A DNA stretch of 64,000 bases from Streptomyces sp. NBC_01497 (GCF_036250695.1 NZ_CP109427.1:7564001-7628000); one strand, 5' to 3'; shown: positions 1-11,497, numbered from the stretch's first letter. The notes: generated by a model not told the origin, from the letters alone. Numbers and translations: made by a program.

Positions 1-26
1 CACCACCGTCGGCTGAAGCGGCCATG
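1..26 (-). CDS. Possible 5' end of a leftward gene cut by the window edge
   Basis: Reading leftward from 26, an ATG opens a frame (MAASADGG) that runs off the window after eight codons. An AGGA sits five bases before the ATG, a usable ribosome site, and the next genes to the right are also leftward. Eight codons are too few to identify a family, so this is only a candidate start. Confidence 0.25.
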
Positions 27-452
27 TGTCCTCATCTGTGCGGTGCGGGGTCGGCCCGTGTCCGGGGGCGCCGGGCGGCACCGGGGCGCCGGCGCCGCGC
101 GTATCTCGGCGGTGCGGGACGCGCTGGGAGCCATGATGCCTGCCGCCGTGTATCAGCCACGTATCACCCGGATGCGATGAGGTGCCCGGGTACGGACGGT
201 GAGAGGTCGAACGGCGGTGAGAGGGCGCCCGGCGGTGAGAGGGCGCACGGCGGTGAACGGCCGCGCCGGGGCGCGTCCCGCTCACCGCCGCGCCGCAGCC
301 ACGCGTCCCGCCGTGGCGAGCCCGCCGATCGGTCAGGGAGGACGGAGGAGAGTCAGGGCGGACGGAGGAGACCGGACGGAGGTGGACCGGCCGGACGTTC
401 AAGGCCCGGCCGGAGGTGAGGCCGGCCGGACAGGTGCCGGGCCGGCCGGAGG
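27..452. other. Intergenic stretch, no convincing gene
   Basis: This gap lies downstream of the M81 metallopeptidase gene. Open frames here are artefacts of GC-rich repeats. It holds an 18-bp tandem repeat (192-264) and, nearer the gene, several GGCCGGCC-containing stretches around 400-450 that can pair with each other and may end transcription of the M81 gene. No promoter stands out. Confidence 0.6.
192..264. repeat. 18-bp tandem repeat, about four degenerate units
   Basis: Three 18-bp units start at 211, 229 and 247 and share the core CGGCGGTGA. A fourth, more diverged 19-bp unit (192-210) precedes them. The period is a multiple of three, which is why long open frames cross the array without being genes. 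Confidence 0.75.
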
Positions 453-2030
453 TCAGAGCAGGACCGGTGTGAGGTCGGGGCCCGTGCCGTCCTCGTACGC
501 GTTCTCGTCGAACGGGTACAGCGGACGTGCCACCTTGTGGTGCCCGAGCCGCAGCAGATCCTGGTCGACCCCGCCGGGCGTCAGCGCGAGCAGCCAGTCC
601 GCGGCCATGTCGTACAGCTCCGGCTCCAGGTAGCCGATCTTCACGACCACCAGGTCGAAGGTGCGCGGGTCGATGCCGAGCCCGCCCTCGGCGGGTCCCA
701 TGAAGTCGGCCAGCGTGTGGAAGGGCTTGCGGCGTTCGGTGACCACGACCGTGAGACCGCCGGAGGTGATGGCCGCCATGTCGCAGCCGCGGTCGTAGGC
801 GCCCCCCTCGGCGCCGTCGGGCTTGTCCGCGGCGCGCTGGAGCGCGGTCACGGTGCCGGTCAGCAGGTACGGGCCGCCCTGCGTGGTGTCGACCTTGTTG
901 CCGATCCCGAGAGTGACCTCGGCGCCCGTCCCGGCTTCGAAGCAGGCGGCCACGGCGGCCGGGTCCATGATCCCCGGATGGACGGCCGTCACCTTCCCGG
1001 AGGCGATCTCCTCACGCTCCAGCAGCTTCCCGAGCATGTACGCGAGGTCGCCGGCGCCGCCCGCCGTGGGGTTGTCGCCCGAGTCGGAGAGGAGGAACGG
1101 GCGCTTGTCGGACGCCACGGCCCGGTCGATGGAGTCCTCGGCGGTGCCGGTGGGGCCCACGAACACGAAGTCGCGCCGCGCGTCCCAGTACTGCCGGGCC
1201 AGCGACTCGGCCTCGGCCGCCGCCAGTTCCGCGTCGTCCCCGCTCACCACGACGGCGGCGCGGCAGCGCGCCTGGTCGGCCCAGGCGTAGCCGACCCAGA
1301 TCGCCGCGTCCACGATGCCCGGCTTGGCCTCGATGCCGGGCAGCCGCCCGTACAGGCCCTTCGCGGGCTCCAGCCGGGTGCTGGTCTTCTCACCGGGCAG
1401 CAGGACCGGCACCTGGACCCAGGCGCGGTGCGGACGACGCTGGTCCGCGGGCAGTCGGAGCCGCTCGACGAGCTTGCGGGCGGCGCGCTCGCGGGTGTGC
1501 CAGGCGTCCTCGTGGGGCGCCATGCGGTGCGCGGTCAGCAGGTCGAGCGGTTCGGCGAACCGGCGCGAGACGTTGCCGTGCAGGTCCATCGCGGCGGAGG
1601 CCAGCGGACGTCCGTGCTCCGGGTCGTCGGGGGTGCCGACGAAGTCCAGCGCGGCGCGCACGGCCTCGGTGAGGTCGCCCTCCGCGTCGTCCAGGCCCAT
1701 GACGCTCATCGCGCCGTGCAGGTCGTAGACCATGCCGTCGAGCGGTCCCGCGGAGCGGATGCGCTCCACGAGTTCGTCCTTGAGCAGCAGGTACGAGTCG
1801 GCCTCGACCGGACCGCCGGGCAGCGCGGTCGCGTGCAGCAGCGGGACCCACTCCACGAGGTCCGCCAGGTCGCAGTCCGGCCGTGTCCACGTGTAGCGGT
1901 CGAGGAGGGCCTGCCCGCGGGTCTGCCGGAAGTCGTCGGCAGTGGAGCGGTGCGGGCAGAAGGTCGAGGACTCGATGCCGATTCCGCCGATCGCTATGCG
2001 CAGTCGGCGGGCAGGGGTGGCGGTCGTCAT
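453..2030 (-). CDS. M81 family metallopeptidase (MlrC-like)
   Basis: Predicted 525-residue cytoplasmic metallopeptidase of the M81 family, named after microcystinase MlrC. The order of conserved elements fits: an ESSTF near residue 20, DLHGAMS near 103, DLHGN near 149 and HRMAPHEDAWHT near 168, which contain the probable metal ligands, followed by the C-terminal MlrC domain with GDNPTAGG. The ATG at 2030 follows CCGGAGAGC and begins directly at the conserved fold; the same frame stays open further upstream but that part looks non-coding. It lies downstream of a ROK regulator on the same strand and beside a peptide ABC transporter, which suggests hydrolysis of an imported peptide or amide. The substrate cannot be told from sequence, and microcystin itself is not implied. 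Confidence 0.85.
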   Translation of the reverse strand: MTTATPARRLRIAIGGIGIESSTFCPHRSTADDFRQTRGQALLDRYTWTRPDCDLADLVEWVPLLHATALPGGPVEADSYLLLKDELVERIRSAGPLDGMVYDLHGAMSVMGLDDAEGDLTEAVRAALDFVGTPDDPEHGRPLASAAMDLHGNVSRRFAEPLDLLTAHRMAPHEDAWHTRERAARKLVERLRLPADQRRPHRAWVQVPVLLPGEKTSTRLEPAKGLYGRLPGIEAKPGIVDAAIWVGYAWADQARCRAAVVVSGDDAELAAAEAESLARQYWDARRDFVFVGPTGTAEDSIDRAVASDKRPFLLSDSGDNPTAGGAGDLAYMLGKLLEREEIASGKVTAVHPGIMDPAAVAACFEAGTGAEVTLGIGNKVDTTQGGPYLLTGTVTALQRAADKPDGAEGGAYDRGCDMAAITSGGLTVVVTERRKPFHTLADFMGPAEGGLGIDPRTFDLVVVKIGYLEPELYDMAADWLLALTPGGVDQDLLRLGHHKVARPLYPFDENAYEDGTGPDLTPVLL

Positions 2031-2283
2031 GGTGGTGCTCTCCGGTTCCGGTGTGGACGTGGTGGTGTGACGGACTCGGTGGCGCGGTCGTGCCGGTACT
2101 CGGCGGGTGGCGTGGCGTTGTTCGGCGATGCGGCGATGTGGTGTGACGGGTTCGGCGAGCGGGTGGTGCGGTGCTCGCGGCTGTCGGCGGCCCGGGTGGG
2201 GCACGTCCCACCGGAGCGCGGGCCCCCGGTGCGCCCTTCGTCGCGCGGGCGCGGCCCGGGGCTGTCCGTCCCGCCCGACCCTC

Positions 2284-3426
2284 TCAGTCCGCCGGTGCGT
2301 GCGGCAGCGCCTGGTGCAGGACGGTCAGTCCGGCACCGAGCAGCCCCGCGTCCCGGCCGGTGACGGTGGTGGTGATCTCCAGACCGGCCGTGGCCATCGG
2401 CAGGCAGCGCTCGTAGAGCACGCCCCGCACCGAGGCGACCAGTGGTTCCGCGACGGCGAGCGCGCCGCCGAGCACCACGGCCTCGGGGTTGAAGAAGTTC
2501 ACGACGACGCTCAGCACGGTACCGATGTGCCGCCCCGCCGCCCGTACCAGTGTCGTCGCGTACGGGTCCCCGTCGGCGACCAGGCGCAGGAGGTCGTTGG
2601 TGCCGTCCACGGTCGGGCCGTGGAGCGCCAGTTCGCGCTGGAGCGCGGCGCCGCTCGCGACCGTCTCCAGGCAGCCGATGTTGCCGCACGAGCAGGGACG
2701 GTCCTCGGCGGCGTCGACCCGGACATGGCTGATGTCGCCCGCCGCGCCGTTCGCGCCCCGGTAGGGGCGCCCGGCGGAGATGACACCGCAGCCGATGCCG
2801 CGGCCCACCTTGACGACCACCAGATGCCGCAGGTCCTGCCGTGCGCTCAGGTGCTCGCCGACGGCCATCAGCGTGGCGTCGTTGTCGACGGTGACCGGCA
2901 TGCCGAGCCGCTTCGAGAGGACGTCGGCGAGCGGGTAGCGGTGCCAGCCCGGCATCCGCGAGGGGGTCTGGACGCGGCCCTGCGCGTCCACGGGACCGGG
3001 GAAGGCCACCCCGGCCCCGGCGACGGTACGGCCGGCCTCACGCTGCCGCGCGGCGGCGGTGCCCAGATGCTCCACCAGCCACTCGACCGCCGGTTCCGGG
3101 CCTGCCGCGAGGTCGTGCCGGTGGTCGTCCACGTCCATCACCATGCCGTCGAGCGCGACCGCACCGATCCGGGCGTGGTGGGAGCCGAGGTCCGCGGCCA
3201 CGCACACGTCGTCGCGCTGGCGTACCCGCAGCAGCCGGGGACGGCGGCCGCCGCGGGAGGCGCCCTCACCGGACTCGGTGAGCAGCCCGGACGTCACCAG
3301 CTCCTGGACGCGCAGGGAGACAGTCGACGCGGCAAGGCCAAGTTCGCGCACCAGGTCGGCCCGTGAGGAGGCCACCCCGGAGGACACCATGCGGATGATG
3401 TCCTTCGTCGAGGCACTGTCCGTCAT
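2284..3426 (-). CDS. ROK family transcriptional regulator
   Basis: A 380-residue repressor-type ROK protein. Residues 1-65 form a winged helix-turn-helix (SRADLVRELGLAASTVSL region), followed by an actin-like sugar-kinase fold with a DxGxxxxR-like segment (ADLGSHHAR) and the ROK zinc motif CSCGNIGCLE near residues 244-253. ROK regulators usually bind a sugar or related ligand. The gene is transcribed away from the adjacent peptide ABC transporter; the shared upstream region holds a near-perfect palindrome at 3440-3460, so it likely represses itself, the transporter, or both. The leftward M81 gene 253 bases downstream could be co-transcribed. The ATG at 3426 is the only good start. Confidence 0.9.
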   Translation of the reverse strand: MTDSASTKDIIRMVSSGVASSRADLVRELGLAASTVSLRVQELVTSGLLTESGEGASRGGRRPRLLRVRQRDDVCVAADLGSHHARIGAVALDGMVMDVDDHRHDLAAGPEPAVEWLVEHLGTAAARQREAGRTVAGAGVAFPGPVDAQGRVQTPSRMPGWHRYPLADVLSKRLGMPVTVDNDATLMAVGEHLSARQDLRHLVVVKVGRGIGCGVISAGRPYRGANGAAGDISHVRVDAAEDRPCSCGNIGCLETVASGAALQRELALHGPTVDGTNDLLRLVADGDPYATTLVRAAGRHIGTVLSVVVNFFNPEAVVLGGALAVAEPLVASVRGVLYERCLPMATAGLEITTTVTGRDAGLLGAGLTVLHQALPHAPAD

Positions 3427-3439
3427 GGTGTCCCCTGTC

Positions 3440-3460
3440 TTGGTTCGATATATGAATCAA
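3440..3460. promoter_or_regulatory. Near-perfect palindrome, probable ROK operator
   Basis: TTGGTTC, seven bases, GAATCAA: the arms match at six of seven positions. It lies 14 bases before the ROK start codon, in an AT-rich pocket of otherwise GC-rich DNA. Position and symmetry suggest autoregulation. Confidence 0.5.
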
Positions 3461-3606
3461 GTTGCTGTGGTCTCGATGCAAGTTACCGACTTCGATCGGA
3501 CTTCCGCCACCATGTGGGAAAGATTTTTCGGCATTGGGGTGGAACGAAACGGGTCATATAGCCTCAACTGTCAGCAAGTAGTGCCTGTGAGCTGTACGGA
3601 AGGGCC

Positions 3607-3636
3607 TTGACTTACTTTTCGTTACGGACCTAACTT
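3607..3636 (+). promoter_or_regulatory. Probable promoter of the first peptide transporter operon
   Basis: TTGACT at 3607-3612 and TAACTT at 3631-3636 are separated by 18 bases, close to the main vegetative consensus. This lies about 60 bases upstream of the substrate-binding protein start at 3698. Confidence 0.5.
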
Positions 3637-3697
3637 TCATCCATCCTTGGTCGAACATCTGTCGGCCTTTTCACTGGTTCCGATGGAGGCCCCCTAC

Positions 3698-5545
3698 ATG
3701 CGCTCAGGGCGTTCACCCGCGCGGTTTCGCGTCATCGCCGCAGCGCTTGCCGCCGCGCTCGCCGTAGTGCTCTCCGGCTGCACGCAGCAGAGTGGCAAGA
3801 TCGACATGGCCCCCACCGGGGGTACGCCCGTCAAGGGCGGCACCGTCACCATGGCGCTGCCGCCCGCCGCCGCACCGAACTGGATCTTCCCCATCGGGCC
3901 TCCCGGATTCAGTGCGACCTACAACTCCTCCTTGCAGGAGCTGTTCTTCATGCCGGTGTACGACGCCGTCCAGCAGGGCAGCGACCTGGTGCCCACCGGG
4001 CCGAGCACACTGGGCGAGAAGCCCGTCTACAGCGACGGGGACAAGACGGTGACGGTGCCGCTGCGCACCGACATCAAGTGGTCCGACGGCACACCGGTGA
4101 CGGCCAGGGACATCGAGTTCTGGTTCAACATGGTCAAGGCGAACAAGGCCGACTGGGCTAGCTACTCGGTCGGCACCATGCCGGACGACGTGAAGAAGTT
4201 CGAGGTGGTCGACGACCACACCGTCCGGCTGCACCTCGACCGCTCGTACAACCCTGACTGGTTCACCGCCAACCAGCTCACCCTGATGAGGGCGCTGCCC
4301 CAGCAGGCATGGGACGCGAAGACCGACGGCGGGAAGATCGGCGACTTCGACCGCACCACCGCGGGCGCCAAGGCGGTGTTCACCCGTCTGACGAACCACT
4401 CGAAGAACCTCGGCTCGTACGGCACCGACCCGCTCTGGCAGACCGTGGACGGGCCCTGGAAGATATCCCAGTGGCAGGACACCGGCCAGGTCACCATCGT
4501 GCCCAACCCGAAGTACACCGGCACCCAGGTCCCGCATCTGGACAAGGTCGTCTTCAAGCCCTTCACCACCGCGGACTCCGAGTACAACGTGATGCGCTCC
4601 GGCGGTGTGGACTACGGCTACATACCGCCGTCCGTCCTCGCCCAGAAGTCGCAGTTCGAGAGCCGGGGCTACCGCATCTCCCCGTGGACCGGCTGGGCCG
4701 TCAGCTACATCGTCTACAACTTCAACTCCACCCACGCGGGGCCGGAGATGAGCCAGCTCTACATCCGCCAGGCCATGCAGCACCTGGTCGACCAGAACGG
4801 CATGAGCAAGGTCGTCTGGCAGGGCAGCGCGAAGCCCAGCCTCGGCCCGGTGCCCGTCTCCCCGAAGACGCAGTACCTCTCGCCGCAGATGACGCGGAAC
4901 CCCTACCCGTACGACGTGGCCGCCGCGCGCGACCTCCTCACCTCGCACGGCTGGACGGACCGCGGCGGCCACGCGCTCTGCACCCGGCCCGGCACCGGCG
5001 CGGACGAGTGCGGCGCCGGCATCAAGAAGAACGCGCCCCTGGACCTCACCCTGCTCTCCCAGTCGGGCTCGACCGAGACGACGAACATGATGCAGGTGCT
5101 CAAGTCCTCGCTGAGCCAGGCCGGGATCGACCTGAAGGTGCGGCAGCAGCCGCTGAACTCGGTCCTCGGCAACTCGGTCGCCTGCAAGGCCACCGACCCG
5201 GGCTGCGACTGGGACATGTCGTTCTTCGGCACGGCGGGCAGCTGGTACTTCCCGCTCAACCCGAGCGGTGAGGAACTGTTCTCCACCGGCGCCTCCGCCA
5301 ACTTCGGCAACTACTCCTCCCCGCAGGCGGACAAGCTGATCCACGCGGTCCTGTACTCCTCCGACCAGGACGCCATGCACGCCTACGGCGAGTACCTGGA
5401 ACAGCAGCTCCCGGTGATGTGGATGCCGAACCCCGCCTACCAGGTGTCCGTCATCCGGAACGACCTGCGCGGCGTCCAGCAGAACCCGACCGCCACCTTC
5501 TCCCCGCAGAGCTGGTACTACGTCAAGAAGGGGGCCAGCAAGTGA
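3698..5545 (+). CDS. Peptide ABC transporter substrate-binding lipoprotein (family 5)
   Basis: A 615-residue extracellular solute-binding protein of the DppA/OppA family. The N-terminus has a basic segment, a hydrophobic helix and the lipobox LSGC, with Cys28 as the lipid anchor. The mature part follows the SBP_bac_5 pattern, including the KWSDGTPVTARDIEFWFN segment. The ATG at 3698 is chosen because GGAGG lies eight bases upstream and it gives a normal lipoprotein signal; ATG 3683 and GTG 3647 are in frame but less likely. It heads a tightly coupled operon with two permeases (its stop overlaps the next GTG) and a fused ATPase. Peptide or glycopeptide uptake is likely; the ROK regulator next door leaves open a sugar-containing ligand. 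Confidence 0.9.
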   Translation: MRSGRSPARFRVIAAALAAALAVVLSGCTQQSGKIDMAPTGGTPVKGGTVTMALPPAAAPNWIFPIGPPGFSATYNSSLQELFFMPVYDAVQQGSDLVPTGPSTLGEKPVYSDGDKTVTVPLRTDIKWSDGTPVTARDIEFWFNMVKANKADWASYSVGTMPDDVKKFEVVDDHTVRLHLDRSYNPDWFTANQLTLMRALPQQAWDAKTDGGKIGDFDRTTAGAKAVFTRLTNHSKNLGSYGTDPLWQTVDGPWKISQWQDTGQVTIVPNPKYTGTQVPHLDKVVFKPFTTADSEYNVMRSGGVDYGYIPPSVLAQKSQFESRGYRISPWTGWAVSYIVYNFNSTHAGPEMSQLYIRQAMQHLVDQNGMSKVVWQGSAKPSLGPVPVSPKTQYLSPQMTRNPYPYDVAAARDLLTSHGWTDRGGHALCTRPGTGADECGAGIKKNAPLDLTLLSQSGSTETTNMMQVLKSSLSQAGIDLKVRQQPLNSVLGNSVACKATDPGCDWDMSFFGTAGSWYFPLNPSGEELFSTGASANFGNYSSPQADKLIHAVLYSSDQDAMHAYGEYLEQQLPVMWMPNPAYQVSVIRNDLRGVQQNPTATFSPQSWYYVKKGASK

Positions 5546-6492
5546 CCGGCTTTCTCGTCAAGCGCCTGCTCCAGGCACTGGTTGTCCTCTTCCTCGTCAC
5601 GATCATCGTGTTCCTGCTGCTGCACTCCCTGCCGGGCGGCCCGGCGCGGGCCATCCTCGGCCCCAAGGGCACACCGCAGCAGATCGCCCACTTCAACGAG
5701 GTCCAGGGGTACAACGACCCGCTCCCCGTCCAGTACGGGGACTACCTCGTCCGCCTCTTCCACGGTGACCTCGGGCAGTCCTACAAGCTCAACGAGTCCG
5801 TCAGCTCCCTGCTCGGACAGCGGCTGCCCAAGACGCTGATCCTCACGGTCCTCTCGACCGTCCTCGCGGTGGTCATCGCCGTGCCGCTCGGCCTGCTCCA
5901 GGCCGTGCGCCGCGGCAAGCCGGTGGACTACCTGATGACCGCGCTCGCGTTCCTCGCGTACGCCACCCCGGTGTTCTTCCTCGGTCTGATCTTCATCATC
6001 GTCTTCAGCCAGGCGATTCCGATCTTCCCCGCCGAGGCCCCGCAGGGCACGACGATCGGCTCCATATTCAGTGGCTTCTCCGGCATGGTGCTGCCCATCG
6101 TCACCATGGCGTTCGGCATCATCGCGATGTTCAGCCGGTACATGCGCTCGGCGACCCTCGACAACCTCACCGAGGAGTACGTGCGCACCGCGATGGCCAA
6201 GGGCCAGTCCAGCCGCCGCATCCTCGCCAAGCACGTCCTGCGCAACGCGCTGATCCCGCTGGTCACCCTGCTCGGCCTGTACCTGCCGACGCTGTTCAGC
6301 GGCGCGCTCGTCGTCGAGTCCATGTTCAACTTCCCCGGAATGGGCCTGCTGTTCTGGAACGCGGCCCAGGGCAGCGACTTCCCCGTCCTGCTCGGTGTGA
6401 CGCTCGTCGTCGGTGTCGCCACCGTCATCGGGTCCCTGGTGACCGACATCGTCTACGCCCTCCTCGACCCCCGCATCCGGAGCGTGTCATGA
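5542..6492 (+). CDS. ABC transporter permease, DppB type
   Basis: A 316-residue inner-membrane permease with six predicted membrane segments and the typical DppB opening (FLVKRLLQALVVLFLVTIIVF, then the LPGGPA loop). The cytoplasmic EAA-type loop is at EEYVRTAMAKGQSSRRILAKH, where the ATPase docks. GTG at 5542 overlaps the stop codon of the binding protein by GTGA, so translation is coupled. An upstream in-frame ATG lies inside the previous gene and is rejected. Confidence 0.92.
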   Translation: MTGFLVKRLLQALVVLFLVTIIVFLLLHSLPGGPARAILGPKGTPQQIAHFNEVQGYNDPLPVQYGDYLVRLFHGDLGQSYKLNESVSSLLGQRLPKTLILTVLSTVLAVVIAVPLGLLQAVRRGKPVDYLMTALAFLAYATPVFFLGLIFIIVFSQAIPIFPAEAPQGTTIGSIFSGFSGMVLPIVTMAFGIIAMFSRYMRSATLDNLTEEYVRTAMAKGQSSRRILAKHVLRNALIPLVTLLGLYLPTLFSGALVVESMFNFPGMGLLFWNAAQGSDFPVLLGVTLVVGVATVIGSLVTDIVYALLDPRIRSVS

Positions 6493-7394
6493 GTGTGATC
6501 TCACCTGCCGTCGCCCCCGGGCACGAGGAGGCGGCCCAGGCCACGCCCTCGCTCGCCCGGCGCACCGTCCAGGTCTTCACCCGGAACAAGCTCGCGCTCG
6601 CCGGTGTCGTCGTCCTGGTGCTGCTCCTGCTGTTCTGTTACGTGGGACCGCTCGTCTACCACACCGACCAGGTCCACACCGATCTGGCGCAGGCCAATCT
6701 GGCACCCGGCGCGTCCGGCCACCTGCTCGGTACCACCGACCTCGGGTACGACCTGATAGGCCGGCTCATGGTGGCGGGCCAGTCCTCCCTCGAAGTGGGT
6801 CTCGCGGCCGGCGTCCTGGCGACGGTCTTCGGCACCGTCTGGGGCGCGGTCTCCGGCTACTTCGGCGGCTGGGTCGACGCCGTCATGATGCGCGTCACCG
6901 ACGCGGCGCTCGCCATCCCGGCGATGTTCCTGCTCGTCGTGGTCTCCGCGATCATCACCCCCAGCAAGATCGTCCTGATCCTGATCATCGCGGCCGTCGC
7001 CTGGCTCTCACCCGCCCGCCTCGTGCGCGGCGAGGCACTGTCCCTGCGCGACCGCGAGTACGTCCAGGCCATGCGGATGATGGGCGGCGGCGGTGCACGA
7101 GCCGTGTTCCGCCACATCGTCCCGAACGCCATCGGCACGGTCATCGTCAACGCGACCTTCCAGGTGGCCGACGCGATCCTCTACGTCAGCTACCTCGCCT
7201 TCCTCGGCCTGTCCATACCGCCGCCCGCCACGGACTGGGGCTCGATGCTCTCCTCCGGCATCACGTACACCCAGAACGGCTACTGGTGGCTGATCTTCCC
7301 GGCCGGTGTCGCGATCGTTCTCGTCGTCGGCGCGTTCAACTTCATCGGCGACGGTCTGCGGGACGCCTTCGAAGTACGGCTGCAGAAGAAGTGA
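6489..7394 (+). CDS. ABC transporter permease, DppC type
   Basis: A 301-residue partner permease. After about 30 cytoplasmic residues come a first membrane helix, an extracellular loop with GTTDLGYDLIGR (the DppC hallmark) and five more helices. The EAA loop is REYVQAMRMMGGGGARAVFRH. Its ATG overlaps the preceding stop (ATGA). With the DppB-type protein it forms the membrane channel for this oligopeptide importer. Confidence 0.92.
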   Translation: MSVISPAVAPGHEEAAQATPSLARRTVQVFTRNKLALAGVVVLVLLLLFCYVGPLVYHTDQVHTDLAQANLAPGASGHLLGTTDLGYDLIGRLMVAGQSSLEVGLAAGVLATVFGTVWGAVSGYFGGWVDAVMMRVTDAALAIPAMFLLVVVSAIITPSKIVLILIIAAVAWLSPARLVRGEALSLRDREYVQAMRMMGGGGARAVFRHIVPNAIGTVIVNATFQVADAILYVSYLAFLGLSIPPPATDWGSMLSSGITYTQNGYWWLIFPAGVAIVLVVGAFNFIGDGLRDAFEVRLQKK

Positions 7395-7560
7395 CGACGC
7401 AGCGGGGACACGGTCCCCTGACCACTCACCGCGCCCGCACCGCCCGCGCCACGCCCGTACGCCGGCCCCCGGCCCCCCGATCCCCGGCTCCCCGGCCCGC
7501 TGCCCGCGAAGCGGCGGCACACCGGCCGGCCGTCCGCGCCACCGCCCTAAGGACCCAGCC

Positions 7561-9591
<2,031 letters not shown>

Positions 9592-9609
9592 CGGGCGGGA
9601 CGACAGCCC

Positions 9610-9640
9610 GAGGCGCCGAGCCGTACAGGCCCGGCGCCTC
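9610..9640. terminator. Weak terminator-like hairpin after the transporter
   Basis: A 9-bp perfect stem GAGGCGCCG / CGGCGCCTC with a 13-base loop lies just after the fused ATPase stop codon. There is no T tract, which is common in Streptomyces. It could serve the rightward transporter or the leftward CoA transferase. Confidence 0.4.
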
Positions 9641-9723
9641 GCCGGCGTCCGGAACCGGGACACCCACGCGTGTGGCCGGGTACCGGCGCCCTGAGCGTGG
9701 CCGCGACTCCAAGCGGTGATCTT

Positions 9724-9779
9724 CGAGCCGTGAGCCGTGAGCCGTGAGCCGTGAGCCTGAGCACGAGCGGTGAGCCGTG
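9724..9779. repeat. 7-bp tandem repeat (GAGCCGT)
   Basis: The heptamer GAGCCGT is repeated head to tail about four times from 9725 and recurs at 9772. It sits between convergent genes and contains no open frame worth calling. Confidence 0.6.
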
Positions 9780-9784
9780 AACGG

Positions 9785-11125
9785 TCAGTCCTCGGCCGCC
9801 AGGCGGTCGTCGGGCGCGGCTCCGGGGCCGGCGAGTGGATCGGCGCAGGCGCCCGCCGGGTGGTCCAGCACCGCGCCGCCCGCGACGAGGTCCACCGCGC
9901 CGCGCACCGTCCAGTCGTCCAGCACCTGCCCGCCGTCGCCGCCCACCGGACGGGCCGCGGGCGCCACCCGGGTCGGAGTGGCGGAGAACCGGGGCGCGGG
10001 GGAGGGGACGTCGCCGCCGTCCACCCGGTCGTGCGTGCCGCGCGCCGCCAGGTGCGGGTCGCGTACGGCCTCCGCCCAGTCGAGGACGGGGGAGGCGCAC
10101 GCGTCCGAACCGTCGAAGACGTGCTCCCACGCGTCGCGGGTACGGGAGGCGAACGCGGCGGCGAACGCTTCCCGCATCGCGGGCCAGCCCGCCGGGTCGT
10201 ACTGGCTCCCGGCCCACTCGGGCAGCTCCAGCAACTCCACCAGGCGTGCGTAGAACCGCGGTTCCAGCGCGCCGACCGCGAACCACCCGCCGTCGGACGT
10301 CTCGTACACGTCGTAGAACGGCCGCCCCGTGTCCAGCAGGTTGGTGCCCCGCTCGTCGCGCCACCCGTGGTACCGGCGCTGGGCCCACACCATCGAGGAC
10401 AGGTGGGTGAGGCCGTCCACGATGGCCGCGTCCACCACCTGCCCCTGACCGCTCGCGCCGGCGTGGTGCAGCGCGGACAGGATGCCCACGAGCAGGTACA
10501 TCGCGCCGCCGCCGAAGTCCCCGAGCAGGTTCACCGGCACCTGCGGGGGCCCGCCCGCGCGGCCGATCGCCGACAGCGCCCCGGTGAGCGAGACGTAGTT
10601 GATGTCGTGTCCGGCGGTCGTCGCCCGCGGGCCGGACTGACCCCAGCCCGTCATCCGCCCGTACACCAGCCGCGGGTTGCGGCGCAGTGCCTGTTCGGGT
10701 CCCACACCGAGCCGCTCCGCCACCCCCGGCCGGTACGCCTCGATCAGTACGTCGGCGCGTTCCGCGAGCCGCAGTACGGCCTCGGCGCCCTGAGGGTGTT
10801 TGAGGTCGATGACGACGGAGCGCCGGCCGCGGTTCAGCCCGTCGGTGACCGGCGAGGGCACCGGCCGGTCGACCCGTACGACATCGGCGCCGAGCTCCGC
10901 GAGGGTCATGGCGGCCATCGGCGCGGGGCCGATGCCCGCGAGTTCCACGACACGGATGCCCGCGAGCGGGCCCCCGGTGGTGCGTACAGGACCGGGCCAC
11001 GGATGTGGCCCGCCGCCGGGTCGCCCCGCCGGATCCGCCGGATCGGTGGGGTGCGGCGGGCAGCCGGGGGCCGGCGGGTGCCCGTCCTTCGGTGCGGTCG
11101 GGGCGCGGTCGCGGTCGTCGGTCAC
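9785..11125 (-). CDS. CaiB/BaiF CoA transferase family protein, alpha-methylacyl-CoA racemase-like
   Basis: About 446 residues. The core starts at LAGIRVVELAGIGPAPMAAMTLAELGADVVRVDRP and contains GRMTGWGQSGP and GHDINYVSLTGALSAIG. GHDINY carries the catalytic aspartate of alpha-methylacyl-CoA racemases, a class III CoA-transferase subgroup that epimerises 2-methyl branched acyl-CoA thioesters before beta-oxidation. GTG at 11125 is chosen because GGAGG lies just upstream; GTG at 11149 is in frame but has a poor ribosome site. The first 50 residues are a proline-rich, low-complexity lead-in absent from typical members, so the true start may be later. It is divergent from a TetR gene, a plausible regulator. 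A plain CoA transferase role cannot be excluded. Confidence 0.8.
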   Translation of the reverse strand: MTDDRDRAPTAPKDGHPPAPGCPPHPTDPADPAGRPGGGPHPWPGPVRTTGGPLAGIRVVELAGIGPAPMAAMTLAELGADVVRVDRPVPSPVTDGLNRGRRSVVIDLKHPQGAEAVLRLAERADVLIEAYRPGVAERLGVGPEQALRRNPRLVYGRMTGWGQSGPRATTAGHDINYVSLTGALSAIGRAGGPPQVPVNLLGDFGGGAMYLLVGILSALHHAGASGQGQVVDAAIVDGLTHLSSMVWAQRRYHGWRDERGTNLLDTGRPFYDVYETSDGGWFAVGALEPRFYARLVELLELPEWAGSQYDPAGWPAMREAFAAAFASRTRDAWEHVFDGSDACASPVLDWAEAVRDPHLAARGTHDRVDGGDVPSPAPRFSATPTRVAPAARPVGGDGGQVLDDWTVRGAVDLVAGGAVLDHPAGACADPLAGPGAAPDDRLAAED

Positions 11126-11497
11126 GGAACCTCCGTCGTCGTGCGGCACGTCGGGCGTCCCCGGCGGGGGCCGGGGAGCCCGGCGGGATCAGGGGCCCTT
11201 CCGCGACGATGTTACTGACCGGTCCGGGTAAGGGGACGGGCTCCGCGACGGGTCCTTCGGCCGACCTCTCGGCCCTGCCCTCCCCGTACGCTGCCCGGCC
11301 CGCACCGTGACCCATGTGGGCCGCATGCGCCCACGTACCCGCGGCCCACGTACCCGCGGCCCACGTACCCGCGGCCCACGTGCTCGCGCCCTGCGCCCGC
11401 GCCCCGGGCGCCCCCGCGTACCCGGGCCCCAGGCGCCGGGCAGCCCCCGCTACCCTGACGCACCGGAAGTGCGGCTCTGGCAGGGGGAGGCCGGCTC
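11126..11497. other. Divergent intergenic region between CoA transferase and TetR genes
   Basis: This 372-base gap separates two divergent starts, so it should hold both promoters. I could not pick out convincing -35/-10 pairs. Its one clear structure is a 15-bp tandem array at 11330-11388. Confidence 0.6.
11330..11388. repeat. 15-bp tandem repeat upstream of TetR gene
   Basis: Three identical units of CCCACGTACCCGCGG (11330, 11345, 11360) are followed by a degraded fourth. Each unit contains the small palindrome ACGT. The array ends about 110 bases before the TetR start codon. Confidence 0.85.

Noticed and set aside
537..2363. Long open frame on the + strand opposite the M81 gene
   Set aside because: It is the mirror of a strongly GC-biased gene. 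Its product is low-complexity Val/Arg/Gly-rich with no domain.
3713..5380. 555-codon leftward frame opposite the first substrate-binding protein
   Set aside because: No motif, no ribosome site, and composition expected from antisense of a high-GC gene. The + strand frame has a clear lipoprotein and family match.
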